From an uncultured Butyrivibrio sp. (GTDB lineage Bacteria; Bacillota; Clostridia; Lachnospirales; Lachnospiraceae): DNA of 11,268 nucleotides. Location: NCBI RefSeq assembly GCF_947169445.1, contig NZ_CAMVPU010000086.1, positions 1 through 11,268 of the forward strand, written 5' to 3'. The position numbers and the translations under genes were made by a program. Of this stretch, positions 5,282 to 11,268 are shown one piece after another; the stretch's first letter is position 1, and each line of letters starts with the position of its first letter. The notes under the pieces are model-generated. The model was given only the letters and a program-made list of their open reading frames with translations, made no database searches and was not told the DNA's origin.

Positions 5282-5515
5282 TTACTGATCTTCTTTCCCT
5301 TTTTGTATATGCTTCGCAAATTGTTTGTTGTCAGAACAGAACTGCATAGCTTCTATGGCGTATTGATTTAATGATAATCCGTAACTATCGGCTATGCTTT
5401 TAAAGTGTTCTTTATTGCTGGCAGTATCTTCTTTAGGAACTCGTATTTTTATATCTTCTACTTTTTCAGATAGATATTTTTTGGCAGCTTCTCGCCTTGC
5501 TTGAGTATTAGTCAT
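5282..5515 (-). CDS. Ribbon-helix-helix (Arc/CopG-like) repressor
   Basis: In this 77-residue protein, a basic N-terminal helix leads to a beta-strand DIKIRVPKED and then two helices (HFKSIADSYGLSLNQYAIEA). This is the ribbon-helix-helix layout, with the G-x-S-x-N-x-Y turn of Arc-like proteins. A RBS (AGGAGA on the minus strand) lies just upstream of the ATG. It faces the 5853 operon across a gap carrying three identical-type dyads, one inside the operon promoter. It is therefore most likely the repressor of that operon and of itself. An antitoxin role is possible for this fold, but no toxin partner lies beside it. Confidence 0.82.
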   Translation of the reverse strand: MTNTQARREAAKKYLSEKVEDIKIRVPKEDTASNKEHFKSIADSYGLSLNQYAIEAMQFCSDNKQFAKHIQKGKEDQ

Positions 5516-5604
5516 GGCTGATCTCCTGATATTTATATTTTGATGGTACTAAGTTAAGTTAGTACCTTTCCCACCTTACATTAGAAAGTATAGTATATTT
5601 CAAG

Positions 5605-5684
5605 ATATGGGTACATATACAAAAATACTAAATATATGGGTACATATTTGTGAATAATGAACATTGAGATATATGGGCACATAT
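5605..5684. promoter_or_regulatory. Three dyad operators ATATG-N4-CATAT
   Basis: ATATGGGTACATAT occurs at 5605-5618 and 5634-5647, and ATATGGGCACATAT at 5671-5684. Each is an ATATG/CATAT dyad with a 4-bp centre. Starts are 29 and 37 bp apart. The third lies exactly between the -35 and -10 of the rightward promoter, so binding would block RNA polymerase. The divergent ribbon-helix-helix protein is the obvious candidate ligand. Confidence 0.8.
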
Positions 5685-5692
5685 ACTATACT
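5664..5692 (+). promoter_or_regulatory. Promoter of the 5853-8154 operon
   Basis: TTGAGA (5664-5669) and TATACT (5687-5692) are separated by 17 bp and match the sigma-A consensus well. Transcription would start near 5699, giving a leader of about 150 nt before the first gene. An operator fills most of the spacer. Confidence 0.8.
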
Positions 5693-5852
5693 TATATTAA
5701 CAAGAAACAAGAAAACAAGTTCAGCGAAGGTGGACGCCTAACACCAAGAACACCACATAACACCTAGAAAGGATAAGCAAAGCGACCAAAGGTTAGCGAG
5801 ATTGGTTTAAAGCCGCTAGGGGCTGTACTTACAAAAGAAAAGGAGATTCTGG

Positions 5853-6143
5853 ATGAAGGGATACGAAGCTATTGAATACTTCTTAGGAATGACAAAACAG
5901 GAATTCTTAAAGCATGACGGAGAAGAACACGAACTAGAGGATGGAGTTATACATCTTGATTATGACAGAGTAGATGGTGCAAAGATTGCTAGATTCTTTA
6001 CCTTTGAAGAACTGAACATTATTAAACAGGCATGGAGAGAACAAGAGAACTGGCATCCGGTTGATAGCTTGCTACAGGTTATAGATTTTAGTAAGCCGTA
6101 CTACATACAGAGTGGCGTGTTTGAATTCAAGAAAGGAGCTTAA
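5853..6143 (+). CDS. Hypothetical protein (96 aa), first gene of second rightward operon
   Basis: AAAGGAG precedes the ATG at good spacing. The product is acidic and apparently soluble: GYEAIEYFLGMTKQEFLKH, an acidic turn, then FTFEELNIIKQAWREQENW and an aromatic C-terminal region (YYIQSGVFEFKKGA). I recognise no domain. It is the first gene behind the operator-controlled promoter, so it is among the genes the ribbon-helix-helix repressor holds off. Confidence 0.75.
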   Translation: MKGYEAIEYFLGMTKQEFLKHDGEEHELEDGVIHLDYDRVDGAKIARFFTFEELNIIKQAWREQENWHPVDSLLQVIDFSKPYYIQSGVFEFKKGA

Positions 6144-6147
6144 GGAT

Positions 6148-6417
6148 ATGGCTAATGTTAATGAGATGGTTAAGGAACTTAGGGAACTTACAAGAATGAG
6201 AGAAGAACTTGAAGCAGAGATAACTTCTTTACAGGATGGATTAAAGGCAGTTATGACAGAATCAGATACAGACGAGATCAGCGGAGTTGATTACAAGATT
6301 ACTTGGAAGATGGTACAGAGTAGCAGACTTGACAGCACCAAGTTAAAGAAAGAACTTCCTGAGATTGCTGAACAGTACATGAAAGTTACTGAGAGCAGAA
6401 GATTTCTATTAGTTTAA
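6148..6417 (+). CDS. Coiled-coil protein resembling Gp157/YqaJ C-terminal regions (89 aa)
   Basis: The start at 6148 follows GAAAGGAG and lies just past the upstream stop; an in-frame ATG at 6112 would overlap the neighbour without RBS. Residues ~1-40 form a coiled coil (MVKELRELTRMREELEAEI). A small domain follows with YKITWKMVQSSRLDSTKL, then LPEIAEQYMKVTESRRFLLV. The pattern W-x-x-V-x-S-S-R-x-D...P-E-I-A...S-R-R-F occurs at the end of phage YqaJ-type recombinases and Gp157-like proteins. Here it stands alone, without a nuclease domain. A link to phage recombination or replication is plausible. Confidence 0.7.
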   Translation: MANVNEMVKELRELTRMREELEAEITSLQDGLKAVMTESDTDEISGVDYKITWKMVQSSRLDSTKLKKELPEIAEQYMKVTESRRFLLV

Positions 6418-6423
6418 AGAACA

Positions 6424-6452
6424 GGGCGTAGATGTTCGCACCATTTACGCCC
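6424..6452 (+). repeat. Strong hairpin in the 6418-6542 gap
   Basis: GGGCGTAGATG (6424-6434) pairs with CATTTACGCCC (6442-6452) in an 11-bp stem with one G-T pair and a 7-nt loop. No T run follows. It lies 24 bases before a terminator-like hairpin, so the pair may form an attenuation or mRNA-processing region within the operon. Confidence 0.6.
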
Positions 6453-6476
6453 CAAGCAAAGTAACCATACACGCAA

Positions 6477-6524
6477 AGCATGATAACTCTACTTCTCTAT
6501 TCTAGGGTTATCATGCTGATTTTT
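6477..6524 (+). terminator. Internal terminator-like hairpin
   Basis: AGCATGATAACTCTA (6477-6491) pairs over 15 bp, with one T-G, with TAGGGTTATCATGCT (6503-6517). GA and TTTTT follow. It sits between the 6148 and 6543 genes, so it would split or attenuate the operon before the integrase. Confidence 0.78.
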
Positions 6525-6542
6525 CAAGAAAGGAATAATCAG

Positions 6543-6782
6543 ATGGATATTAACGAGAGATTGGAGAACCTGAGAGCGGAAATGATTGCTACTTATTCAG
6601 CTATTGAAATGATTCTAAGGGGTATAGCTGATTATAGCGAAATGAGTGTTGTTGAAACTGATGATGTTGATAATTGCAGAGTGCATATAAAGAACAGCTT
6701 AGATACATTGATGGAGAAGTATGACGAGATTCTTATTTCTTGCGGAGTACAGGCAAGGGAAAGGAGCGAGCATGAAGTTTGA
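6543..6782 (+). CDS. Small acidic hypothetical protein (79 aa)
   Basis: The start at 6543 is chosen because AAAGGA lies 8 bases upstream; an earlier in-frame ATG at 6480 lies inside the terminator hairpin. The product begins MDINERLENLRAEMIATYSA and is mostly helical and acidic (EMSVVETDDVDNCRVHIKN). It has no recognised domain. Its end overlaps the next gene by 11 bases, so the two are probably coupled. Confidence 0.75.
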   Translation: MDINERLENLRAEMIATYSAIEMILRGIADYSEMSVVETDDVDNCRVHIKNSLDTLMEKYDEILISCGVQARERSEHEV

Positions 6783-7044
6783 AAATCTATCTAATCTGAA
6801 TGGAATATATGACAGCTTTATAGCTCAGGAAAGAAATTATTGTTTTGAAGATACAGAACAGGCGTTAGATGAATTCGGAACTTTTCTAGCTACCTTTAAG
6901 AATCTTAAGGCTGATGAAGCAAAGAAGATTTATGAGCAAGCATTATATATTGGGAGTACCTTTGAACAGCAAGGATTTCTACACGGATTATCAAAGGGAA
7001 TTAACATGATATCCGAAGTGGAACTGTTAAGGGAAAGGAAGTGA
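6772..7044 (+). CDS. Small hypothetical protein with DUF6809-like ending (90 aa)
   Basis: The start at 6772 has AAAGGAGC upstream and overlaps the preceding gene's end; the earlier in-frame ATG at 6721 has no RBS. The product is helical: an acidic middle (CFEDTEQALDEFGTF), then ADEAKKIYEQALYIGSTF, then GFLHGLSKGINMISEVELL. The F-x-x-G-x-x-x-G helix resembles the end of DUF6809-type proteins and of the island's two small early proteins. Function unknown. It lies directly before the integrase gene. Confidence 0.75.
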   Translation: MKFENLSNLNGIYDSFIAQERNYCFEDTEQALDEFGTFLATFKNLKADEAKKIYEQALYIGSTFEQQGFLHGLSKGINMISEVELLRERK

Positions 7045-7050
7045 TCTAGC

Positions 7051-8154
7051 ATGGCAAGAAATAAAAAACGTTCAGATGGTAGATTACAAAAGAGCTTTAC
7101 CTTTAATGGCAAAAGATATTATGTAAATGCCAGGACTAAAGAAGAATTAGATAAAAAACTTTATGAGAAACGACAGGAAGTAGAGCAGGGAAAAGAACAG
7201 AGAGAGAATCCCACCATAGAACATTTTTATAATGAGATATGGGTTAAGGCTAGACAGGGAATTGTTACACCAGCTACGCTACGAAGTCAGCAATGCCACT
7301 ATAACACTATGAGCAAGATTGTTATTGATGGTAAAGAGTTTAAGGATTACAAATTATCTGAGGTTAAGGCTGATGATATCCGAACTATTCAGAAAGTACT
7401 TTTAGAAAATAACAGTGTTCAGACAGTGAATGACAAAGTGCATTTTCTATCACATATTTTTGCTGATGCAGTTAAGGAGCAGTATATAACATATAATCCC
7501 TGTGCTCCTGTTAGGACATTGAAAAGAACGGATGAACAGGCTAGAGATACTATCCATAGAGCTTTAACGATTGAAGAAACACATAAATTCTTTGAAGCTG
7601 CACAGAATAGCTACTACTACAACATATATCGTTTTGCTATAAACACAGGAATGAGAATCGGAGAAATAGGCGGATTAAAGAACAGCGATATTTATGATGG
7701 CAAGATTCATGTGGAGCGGACTATAACACGGCTTGAAGATGGAAGTTACACTCTGGGCGATAATCCTAAAACATGGCATGGTAAAAGAGTTATTCCGTTG
7801 AATAATGCGATAAAAGAAATATTGGAAAGTCAGCGCAAGATTAACGTTATGCTTGATGGAAATGTTAGTAATATAAATGATCTGATATTTAAAGCTCCTG
7901 AGCGTGGTTTACTAATGAGTACACCTGTTGACAGAGATTTAAAACGGATATGCAAGAGAACAGGACTAGAGCACTTTACCGCCCACGCTTTTCGTGCTAC
8001 CTTTGCCACAAGATGTATAGAACAGTTAGTTCCTGTTAAAACACTTCAAGAGTTGCTAGGACACGCTGATTATGGAATGACTATGAATTTGTACGGACAC
8101 GCAGTTGATGATAGCAAAGAACAGGCTATGAATGATATTGATATAGCGTTATAA
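7051..8154 (+). CDS. int: Tyrosine recombinase (integrase) of the island
   Basis: The 367-residue length is usual for phage and ICE integrases. Residues ~1-50 are a basic arm-binding domain (RLQKSFTFNGKRYYV), ~55-160 the SAM-like core-binding domain, and ~170-360 the catalytic domain. The active-site set is complete: R202 (TGMRIGEI), K240 (NPKTW), H312 and R315 (HAFR), H338 (LLGHAD) and nucleophile Y348 (MNLYGH). GGAAAGGAAG serves as RBS. The gene ends 120 bp before the attR core and is followed by its own terminator. It should integrate the element into tRNA-Leu by recombination in AGTCCTG, binding the TGATGGCA arm repeats. Confidence 0.96.
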   Translation: MARNKKRSDGRLQKSFTFNGKRYYVNARTKEELDKKLYEKRQEVEQGKEQRENPTIEHFYNEIWVKARQGIVTPATLRSQQCHYNTMSKIVIDGKEFKDYKLSEVKADDIRTIQKVLLENNSVQTVNDKVHFLSHIFADAVKEQYITYNPCAPVRTLKRTDEQARDTIHRALTIEETHKFFEAAQNSYYYNIYRFAINTGMRIGEIGGLKNSDIYDGKIHVERTITRLEDGSYTLGDNPKTWHGKRVIPLNNAIKEILESQRKINVMLDGNVSNINDLIFKAPERGLLMSTPVDRDLKRICKRTGLEHFTAHAFRATFATRCIEQLVPVKTLQELLGHADYGMTMNLYGHAVDDSKEQAMNDIDIAL

Positions 8155-8163
8155 GATGGAGAT

Positions 8164-8199
8164 AAGAACAGTAGCATGGTGTTACTGTTCTTTCTTTTT
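8164..8199 (+). terminator. Terminator after the integrase gene
   Basis: A perfect 10-bp stem AAGAACAGTA (8164-8173) / TACTGTTCTT (8183-8192) with a 9-nt loop is followed by TCTTTTT. It ends the second rightward operon inside the island. Confidence 0.92.
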
Positions 8200-8217
8200 G
8201 GCTAAAATGTTATAAAA

Positions 8218-8236
8218 GATGGCAGAAATGATGGCA
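8218..8236 (+). repeat. Arm-type direct repeats, right end (2 copies)
   Basis: GATGGCA occurs at 8218-8224 and 8230-8236, 12 bp apart, with the same AGAAAT linker as the first two left-end copies (474-493). They lie about 35 bp left of the attR core, as expected for integrase arm sites. Confidence 0.72.
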
Positions 8237-8275
8237 AGTGCTTACGAACATAGTATTTATGCGGCTTGTTGGATA

Positions 8276-8338
8276 AAGTCCTGTTATCCGCACTTTAGTT
8301 TAAGGTGTTTCATGTTAATTCATGGAACACCTTTTTTC
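8276..8338 (+). repeat. attR: right copy of the 63-bp attachment repeat
   Basis: This matches attL at 325-387 except four bases (8296-8299, TAGT). The core is a perfect dyad, GGATAA (8271-8276) - AGTCCTG - TTATCC (8284-8289), the layout of core sites around a 7-bp overlap region. Sequence right of the overlap is the displaced original tRNA-Leu 3' end with its terminator (8301-8338). No tRNA 5' part precedes it, so it is not a second tRNA gene. Confidence 0.92.
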
Positions 8339-8450
8339 ATTAATGTTCATTTTTTGTCAGTATCTTTTTGATTCCCTCCATAATTGACTGAAAAATCAGA
8401 ATACTTAGTGTAAAATATTGTTAGGTATTACAGCGGAGAGTATTTTGAGT

Positions 8451-8891
8451 ATGAAAATTGACATTCAGAAAATAACAAATGGCGAGGAAAGCCTTGTTAT
8501 ACGCTACAAAGAGCCGAATTCCACGGTTGATAAGATTTTGGAAATCCTTGATGGGACAGACAATAAGCTGTGGGGGAGAACTGATGCTGGCCGTCAGTGT
8601 ACAAATCTGAAGGAGATATTGTATCTTGAATCCGTAGATGACAAGGTCTTTGCATATACCCGGGATAATGTCCTGAAAATCGATGGCTCATTGTACTCTT
8701 TTTTGAGTGGTTTGGAAGACGACAACTTTTTTAGATGCAGCAAATCTACGGTTATTAATATAGCTATGGTCAAAGCTCTTAAGAGCCTGTCTTCCAACCG
8801 TATAGATGCAACAATGGTAAATGGTGAGCATATTTTAATATCCAGGCGCTATGCTGTGGATTTCAGAAGACTTTTGAAAGGGGATAGGTAG
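8451..8891 (+). CDS. LytTR-domain transcription regulator
   Basis: The start at ATG 8451 (MKIDIQKI) has GGAG about 12 bases upstream; an upstream in-frame TTG at 8418 is less likely. Of 146 residues, about 45-143 are a LytTR DNA-binding domain: LKEILYLESVDDKVFAYT, then YSFLSGLEDDNFFRCSKSTV, then ISRRYAVDFRRLL. There is no receiver domain, so it belongs to the short LytTR regulators that pair with a DUF3021 membrane protein, whose gene starts at the next base after this stop. The pair probably controls nearby promoters, perhaps the ABC transporter genes downstream. It lies in host DNA just right of the island. Confidence 0.9.
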   Translation: MKIDIQKITNGEESLVIRYKEPNSTVDKILEILDGTDNKLWGRTDAGRQCTNLKEILYLESVDDKVFAYTRDNVLKIDGSLYSFLSGLEDDNFFRCSKSTVINIAMVKALKSLSSNRIDATMVNGEHILISRRYAVDFRRLLKGDR

Positions 8892-9359
8892 ATGAAAGAT
8901 AACAATAAAGTAACTATTTGGGAATTATATCTTACTAAAGAAATTGGTATCGAATTCAAATCCTGCCTGTATTTTTTTGCCATACTATTCTTTTACTGCG
9001 TATATCGCATTATAGGTGGAAGCTTTGTGGCAGATATAATCCATATGACTGAGATGATCCTTACCTGCTATGTGATAGGATATCTTCAGGTATATGTTTT
9101 CTGGGATTTTGATGAAGCTGATGAGTTTAAGGTAAAAGAGTGTGTCGGGATGCTAATATGTACACTGTTGTATATTATAGTTTCTTTTCTCTTTTCCTGG
9201 TTTAATAAAAATCTTTTGGCAACAGCTTTATTTGCAGCGTATATCATACTTGTATATGTGTGCGTGTTCTTTATCTATAAATCCAAACGAAGAATTGATG
9301 ATAAAAGACTAAACGAAGATCTTCGTTTATTTCAATCGCAGCATGGTAGTGAAAAGTGA
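8892..9359 (+). CDS. DUF3021 family membrane protein
   Basis: The 155-residue protein has four hydrophobic segments, at about 25-43, 52-71, 84-103 and 108-129. A cytoplasmic-type basic stretch follows (KSKRRIDDKRL) and then a polar tail. Length and layout match DUF3021 proteins, which are encoded directly after LytTR regulators in Firmicutes and are thought to hold or modulate them at the membrane. GAAAGGGGATAGGT upstream supplies the RBS, and the gene abuts the LytTR stop. A terminator follows, so the pair is its own transcription unit. Confidence 0.85.
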   Translation: MKDNNKVTIWELYLTKEIGIEFKSCLYFFAILFFYCVYRIIGGSFVADIIHMTEMILTCYVIGYLQVYVFWDFDEADEFKVKECVGMLICTLLYIIVSFLFSWFNKNLLATALFAAYIILVYVCVFFIYKSKRRIDDKRLNEDLRLFQSQHGSEK

Positions 9360-9385
9360 ATCATAGAGGATAATAAGTGCATCTT

Positions 9386-9415
9386 GCGGGAACGACCATT
9401 GTTCCCGCTTTTTTT
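9386..9415 (+). terminator. Terminator after the LytTR/DUF3021 operon
   Basis: A perfect 8-bp GC-rich stem GCGGGAAC (9386-9393) / GTTCCCGC (9401-9408) with a 7-nt loop is followed by seven T residues. Confidence 0.96.
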
Positions 9416-9482
9416 ATTTGCTATGGTTAAGATATCAGAATAATGTTTTTAGGTATGTATCAAGCAAAAGGAGAACATAGCT

Positions 9483-10166
9483 ATGAAAAATGTGGTTGAA
9501 ATACAAAATCTGACCAAAAGTTATGGTAAGAACAGAGGCGTATGCGATGTATCACTTTGTATAGAAGAGGGAGATATTTTTGGATTCATAGGTCCAAATG
9601 GAGCCGGCAAATCCACCACCATAAGGTCTATGCTTGGTTTTCTGAAAATTGATAGCGGAAATATTAAGATCCTTGGGATGGATAGCGTAAAAGACCATGA
9701 GAAGATACTTGAGAATGTTGGATATATGCCTTCTGAGAGCTGGTTCTATTCTTCAATGAAGGTAAAAGACGTTATCAAATATGCCGCGGACGTGCGCAAA
9801 ATGGATTGTAGCAGCGAAGCAGGTAAGCTCTGTGAGAGATTAAAGGTGGATACTGAAAAAAGAATAAAAGAACTTTCCTATGGAAACAGGAAAAAAGTTA
9901 GTATCGTCTGTGCCATGCAGCATAGACCAAAGCTGTTTGTCTTTGATGAACCTACCGGTGGCCTTGATCCTTTGATGCAGCGAACATTTTTTAACCTGAT
10001 AAATGAATATGTAGAGGAAGGGGCTACATGTCTTTTATCTACTCATGTTCTTACTGAAGTAAATAAGTATTGCAGACACGGAGCAATAATGCGTGAAGGA
10101 AGACTTACAATGTTGGATTCGGTATTAATTGATGATGATACTTTCCTGAAATTCTATGAGGATTGA
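9483..10166 (+). CDS. ABC transporter ATP-binding protein (ABC-2 type)
   Basis: This is a 227-residue nucleotide-binding subunit. Walker A GPNGAGKST is at 37-45, Walker B LFVFDEP at 151-157, a non-standard signature LSYGN at 131-135 and switch His188 (STHV). The Q-loop area reads GYMPSESWF, without Gln. At 227 residues it is short for this subfamily, lacking the usual C-terminal extension. AAAAGGAGAA precedes the ATG. It pairs with the permease that starts 29 bases downstream. The family exports antibiotics, peptides or lipids; the substrate cannot be told from the sequence. The LytTR pair upstream may regulate it. Confidence 0.93.
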   Translation: MKNVVEIQNLTKSYGKNRGVCDVSLCIEEGDIFGFIGPNGAGKSTTIRSMLGFLKIDSGNIKILGMDSVKDHEKILENVGYMPSESWFYSSMKVKDVIKYAADVRKMDCSSEAGKLCERLKVDTEKRIKELSYGNRKKVSIVCAMQHRPKLFVFDEPTGGLDPLMQRTFFNLINEYVEEGATCLLSTHVLTEVNKYCRHGAIMREGRLTMLDSVLIDDDTFLKFYED

Positions 10167-10195
10167 GAGAATAGTTCAAAGACAAGGAGCGGCAT

Positions 10196-10987
10196 ATGAA
10201 AACTGTACTGTTTAGAGAAATAAAACTGAATATGAAGAACTTTTTGATATGGTCGTTAGCGGTGGGAATAATGGGGCTATCCTGTATCCTTTTATATCAG
10301 AGTATGGAAGGCGACATGAAGGATATGGCAGATATGTTCTCAAATATGGGAGCATTTTCTGATGCATTCGGAATGAGCACTCTTAGCATAGCAACGTTAA
10401 AGGGCTACTTTGCTACAGAAGTTGGAACAGTTCATGGACTTGGAGGCGCTATGTTTGCGGCAATACTCGCAATCGACATTTTGTCCAAGGAAGAGGATAA
10501 GCATACCGGAGAATTCCTTTTTTCACTGCCAATATCCAGATATAAGGTTGTTGCTGCAAAGGGAATCTGTGTTGTTATAATGCTGGCTTTGTTTACAGTG
10601 ATTTGCGGCCTGTTCTATATTTCAGGCTTTCTGTATCTCAAAGAGGAAATTCCTACTAAGGAATTCATCAGTTTTATGCTAAGGCAATTTTTGATGAATC
10701 TTGAGATGGCTGCTATATGCTTTGGCTTGTCATCAATTTCTGGGAAAAGCAGGATGGGAGCGGGGCTTGGAGTAGCCCTTATCTGCTATGTCTATGACTT
10801 GATCGGACGTGTTGTTCCGGATATTAAGAGCTATCTATTCATCGGCCCATATTCTTATGCAAATGCTTCAGAAATCTTTTCAGGAGTAGAAACTGAGCCG
10901 GAAGCGCTTGTTGTTGCCATCTGCATTATAATTTTTTCTGTAATTTTTGCATTTGTTTTTTATGGAAAAAGAGATTTGGCAAGCTGA
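10196..10987 (+). CDS. ABC-2 type permease
   Basis: The 263-residue protein has six predicted membrane helices, at about 16-35, 79-95, 119-146, 162-181, 186-206 and 236-256. Between the second and third is the cytoplasmic motif KEEDKHTGEFLFSLPISR, a hallmark of ABC-2 permeases, where it contacts the ATPase. The loop after the first helix is long and Met-rich. AAGGAG lies before the ATG. Together with the ATPase it forms a complete half-transporter pair. No clear terminator follows its stop codon before the next promoter. Confidence 0.92.
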   Translation: MKTVLFREIKLNMKNFLIWSLAVGIMGLSCILLYQSMEGDMKDMADMFSNMGAFSDAFGMSTLSIATLKGYFATEVGTVHGLGGAMFAAILAIDILSKEEDKHTGEFLFSLPISRYKVVAAKGICVVIMLALFTVICGLFYISGFLYLKEEIPTKEFISFMLRQFLMNLEMAAICFGLSSISGKSRMGAGLGVALICYVYDLIGRVVPDIKSYLFIGPYSYANASEIFSGVETEPEALVVAICIIIFSVIFAFVFYGKRDLAS

Positions 10988-11082
10988 TTATATGCTTTGT
11001 GAAGAAGCAAAACCGCGTAAAATGGCTTATCACACAAAAAATGCATTCGTTTTTCGATTAAAAAAAATCGTTAAAAAAGTTG

Positions 11083-11111
11083 TTGACGCATGTTGTTTGC
11101 AGTGATATATT
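11083..11111 (+). promoter_or_regulatory. Strong promoter, probably of an rRNA operon
   Basis: TTGACG (11083-11088) and TATATT (11106-11111) are separated by 17 bp, with TG one base before the -10. A/T tracts at about 11046-11080 resemble an UP element. The combination is typical of stable-RNA promoters. Confidence 0.78.
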
Positions 11112-11268
11112 TATATTCGTTGCTGCTGCAGACAACAAACGAAAGCACTGCAAATGCAGCACTGGAGCGGGTTTTAGAGCTCCTGTACCTTGACAAATAA
11201 ACAGTAATGCAATCCTGAAAAATTCCAAGAGAATTTATTCAGAATAAACAAACCAATAGTAATAACGG
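11112..11268 (+). other. Leader of a probable rRNA operon (gene beyond the window)
   Basis: No reading frame. Hairpins CTGCA-AA-TGCAG (11148-11159) and GGAGC/GCTCC (11164-11183) are followed by CTTGACAAATAAACAG and an A-rich stretch. This style is seen just before rRNA genes in Clostridia. The 16S gene itself is not in view, so the call rests on the leader alone. Confidence 0.55.

Noticed and set aside
6930..7112. 60-codon minus-strand frame over the start of the integrase gene
   Set aside because: Shadow of the 6772 and integrase genes.
8276..8341. Second tRNA-Leu gene
   Set aside because: Only the T-arm/acceptor 3' part and the terminator are present; there is no D arm or anticodon arm, so it is the attR duplicate.
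8497..8797. Minus-strand frames over the LytTR gene
   Set aside because: Antisense shadows of a clear LytTR-domain gene.

Overview
The window is AT-rich, low-GC Gram-positive DNA with strong AGGAGG-type ribosome binding sites. The leader-like sequence at the right edge, the unencoded tRNA CCA ends and the LytTR/DUF3021 proteins suggest a member of the Clostridia, probably Lachnospiraceae; this assignment is inference. It has three parts: a host tRNA cluster (1-341), a mobile island of about 7.95 kb integrated into the 3' end of a tRNA-Leu gene (about 326-8283), and host DNA to the right (8284-11268).

Host left end: the 3' part of tRNA-Gln(TTG), tRNA-Lys(TTT) with its own terminator, then tRNA-Leu(TAG), whose 3' end is the left attachment site. 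The same tRNA 3' end plus terminator recurs at 8276-8338 as the right attachment site. Short direct repeats of TGATGGCA with a 12-bp period lie just inside both ends and look like integrase arm sites.

Island: a leftward XRE repressor (777-1580) faces a rightward early operon across an operator-rich gap. The operon holds an AlpA/Xis-like DNA-binding protein, two small proteins, and a DUF6291-like replication-associated protein with an SSB-like tail. A hairpin and an 18-bp tandem repeat array that could be an origin follow. Next come a hypothetical protein, an HNH endonuclease, a small protein, a terminase small-subunit-like protein and a small membrane protein. A roughly 500-bp mostly non-coding stretch follows, with a hairpin that shares a 15-bp flank with a hairpin at the island's left end. 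A second divergent switch consists of a leftward ribbon-helix-helix repressor and a rightward operon of four small proteins. It carries three dyad operators, one of them inside the promoter spacer. The tyrosine integrase (7051-8154) and its terminator close the island.

The island has integration, switching, putative replication and packaging-specificity genes (HNH plus TerS). It has no large terminase, portal, capsid, tail, lysis, relaxase or coupling protein. This is the logic of a phage satellite of the PICI/SaPI type, and it would be an unusual, very compact one. A decayed prophage is the main alternative.

Host right end: a LytTR regulator and a DUF3021 membrane protein form one short operon ending in a terminator. 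An ABC-2 type ATPase and permease follow. The last ~190 bases carry a strong promoter with an A-rich upstream element and a leader resembling those in front of rRNA operons.
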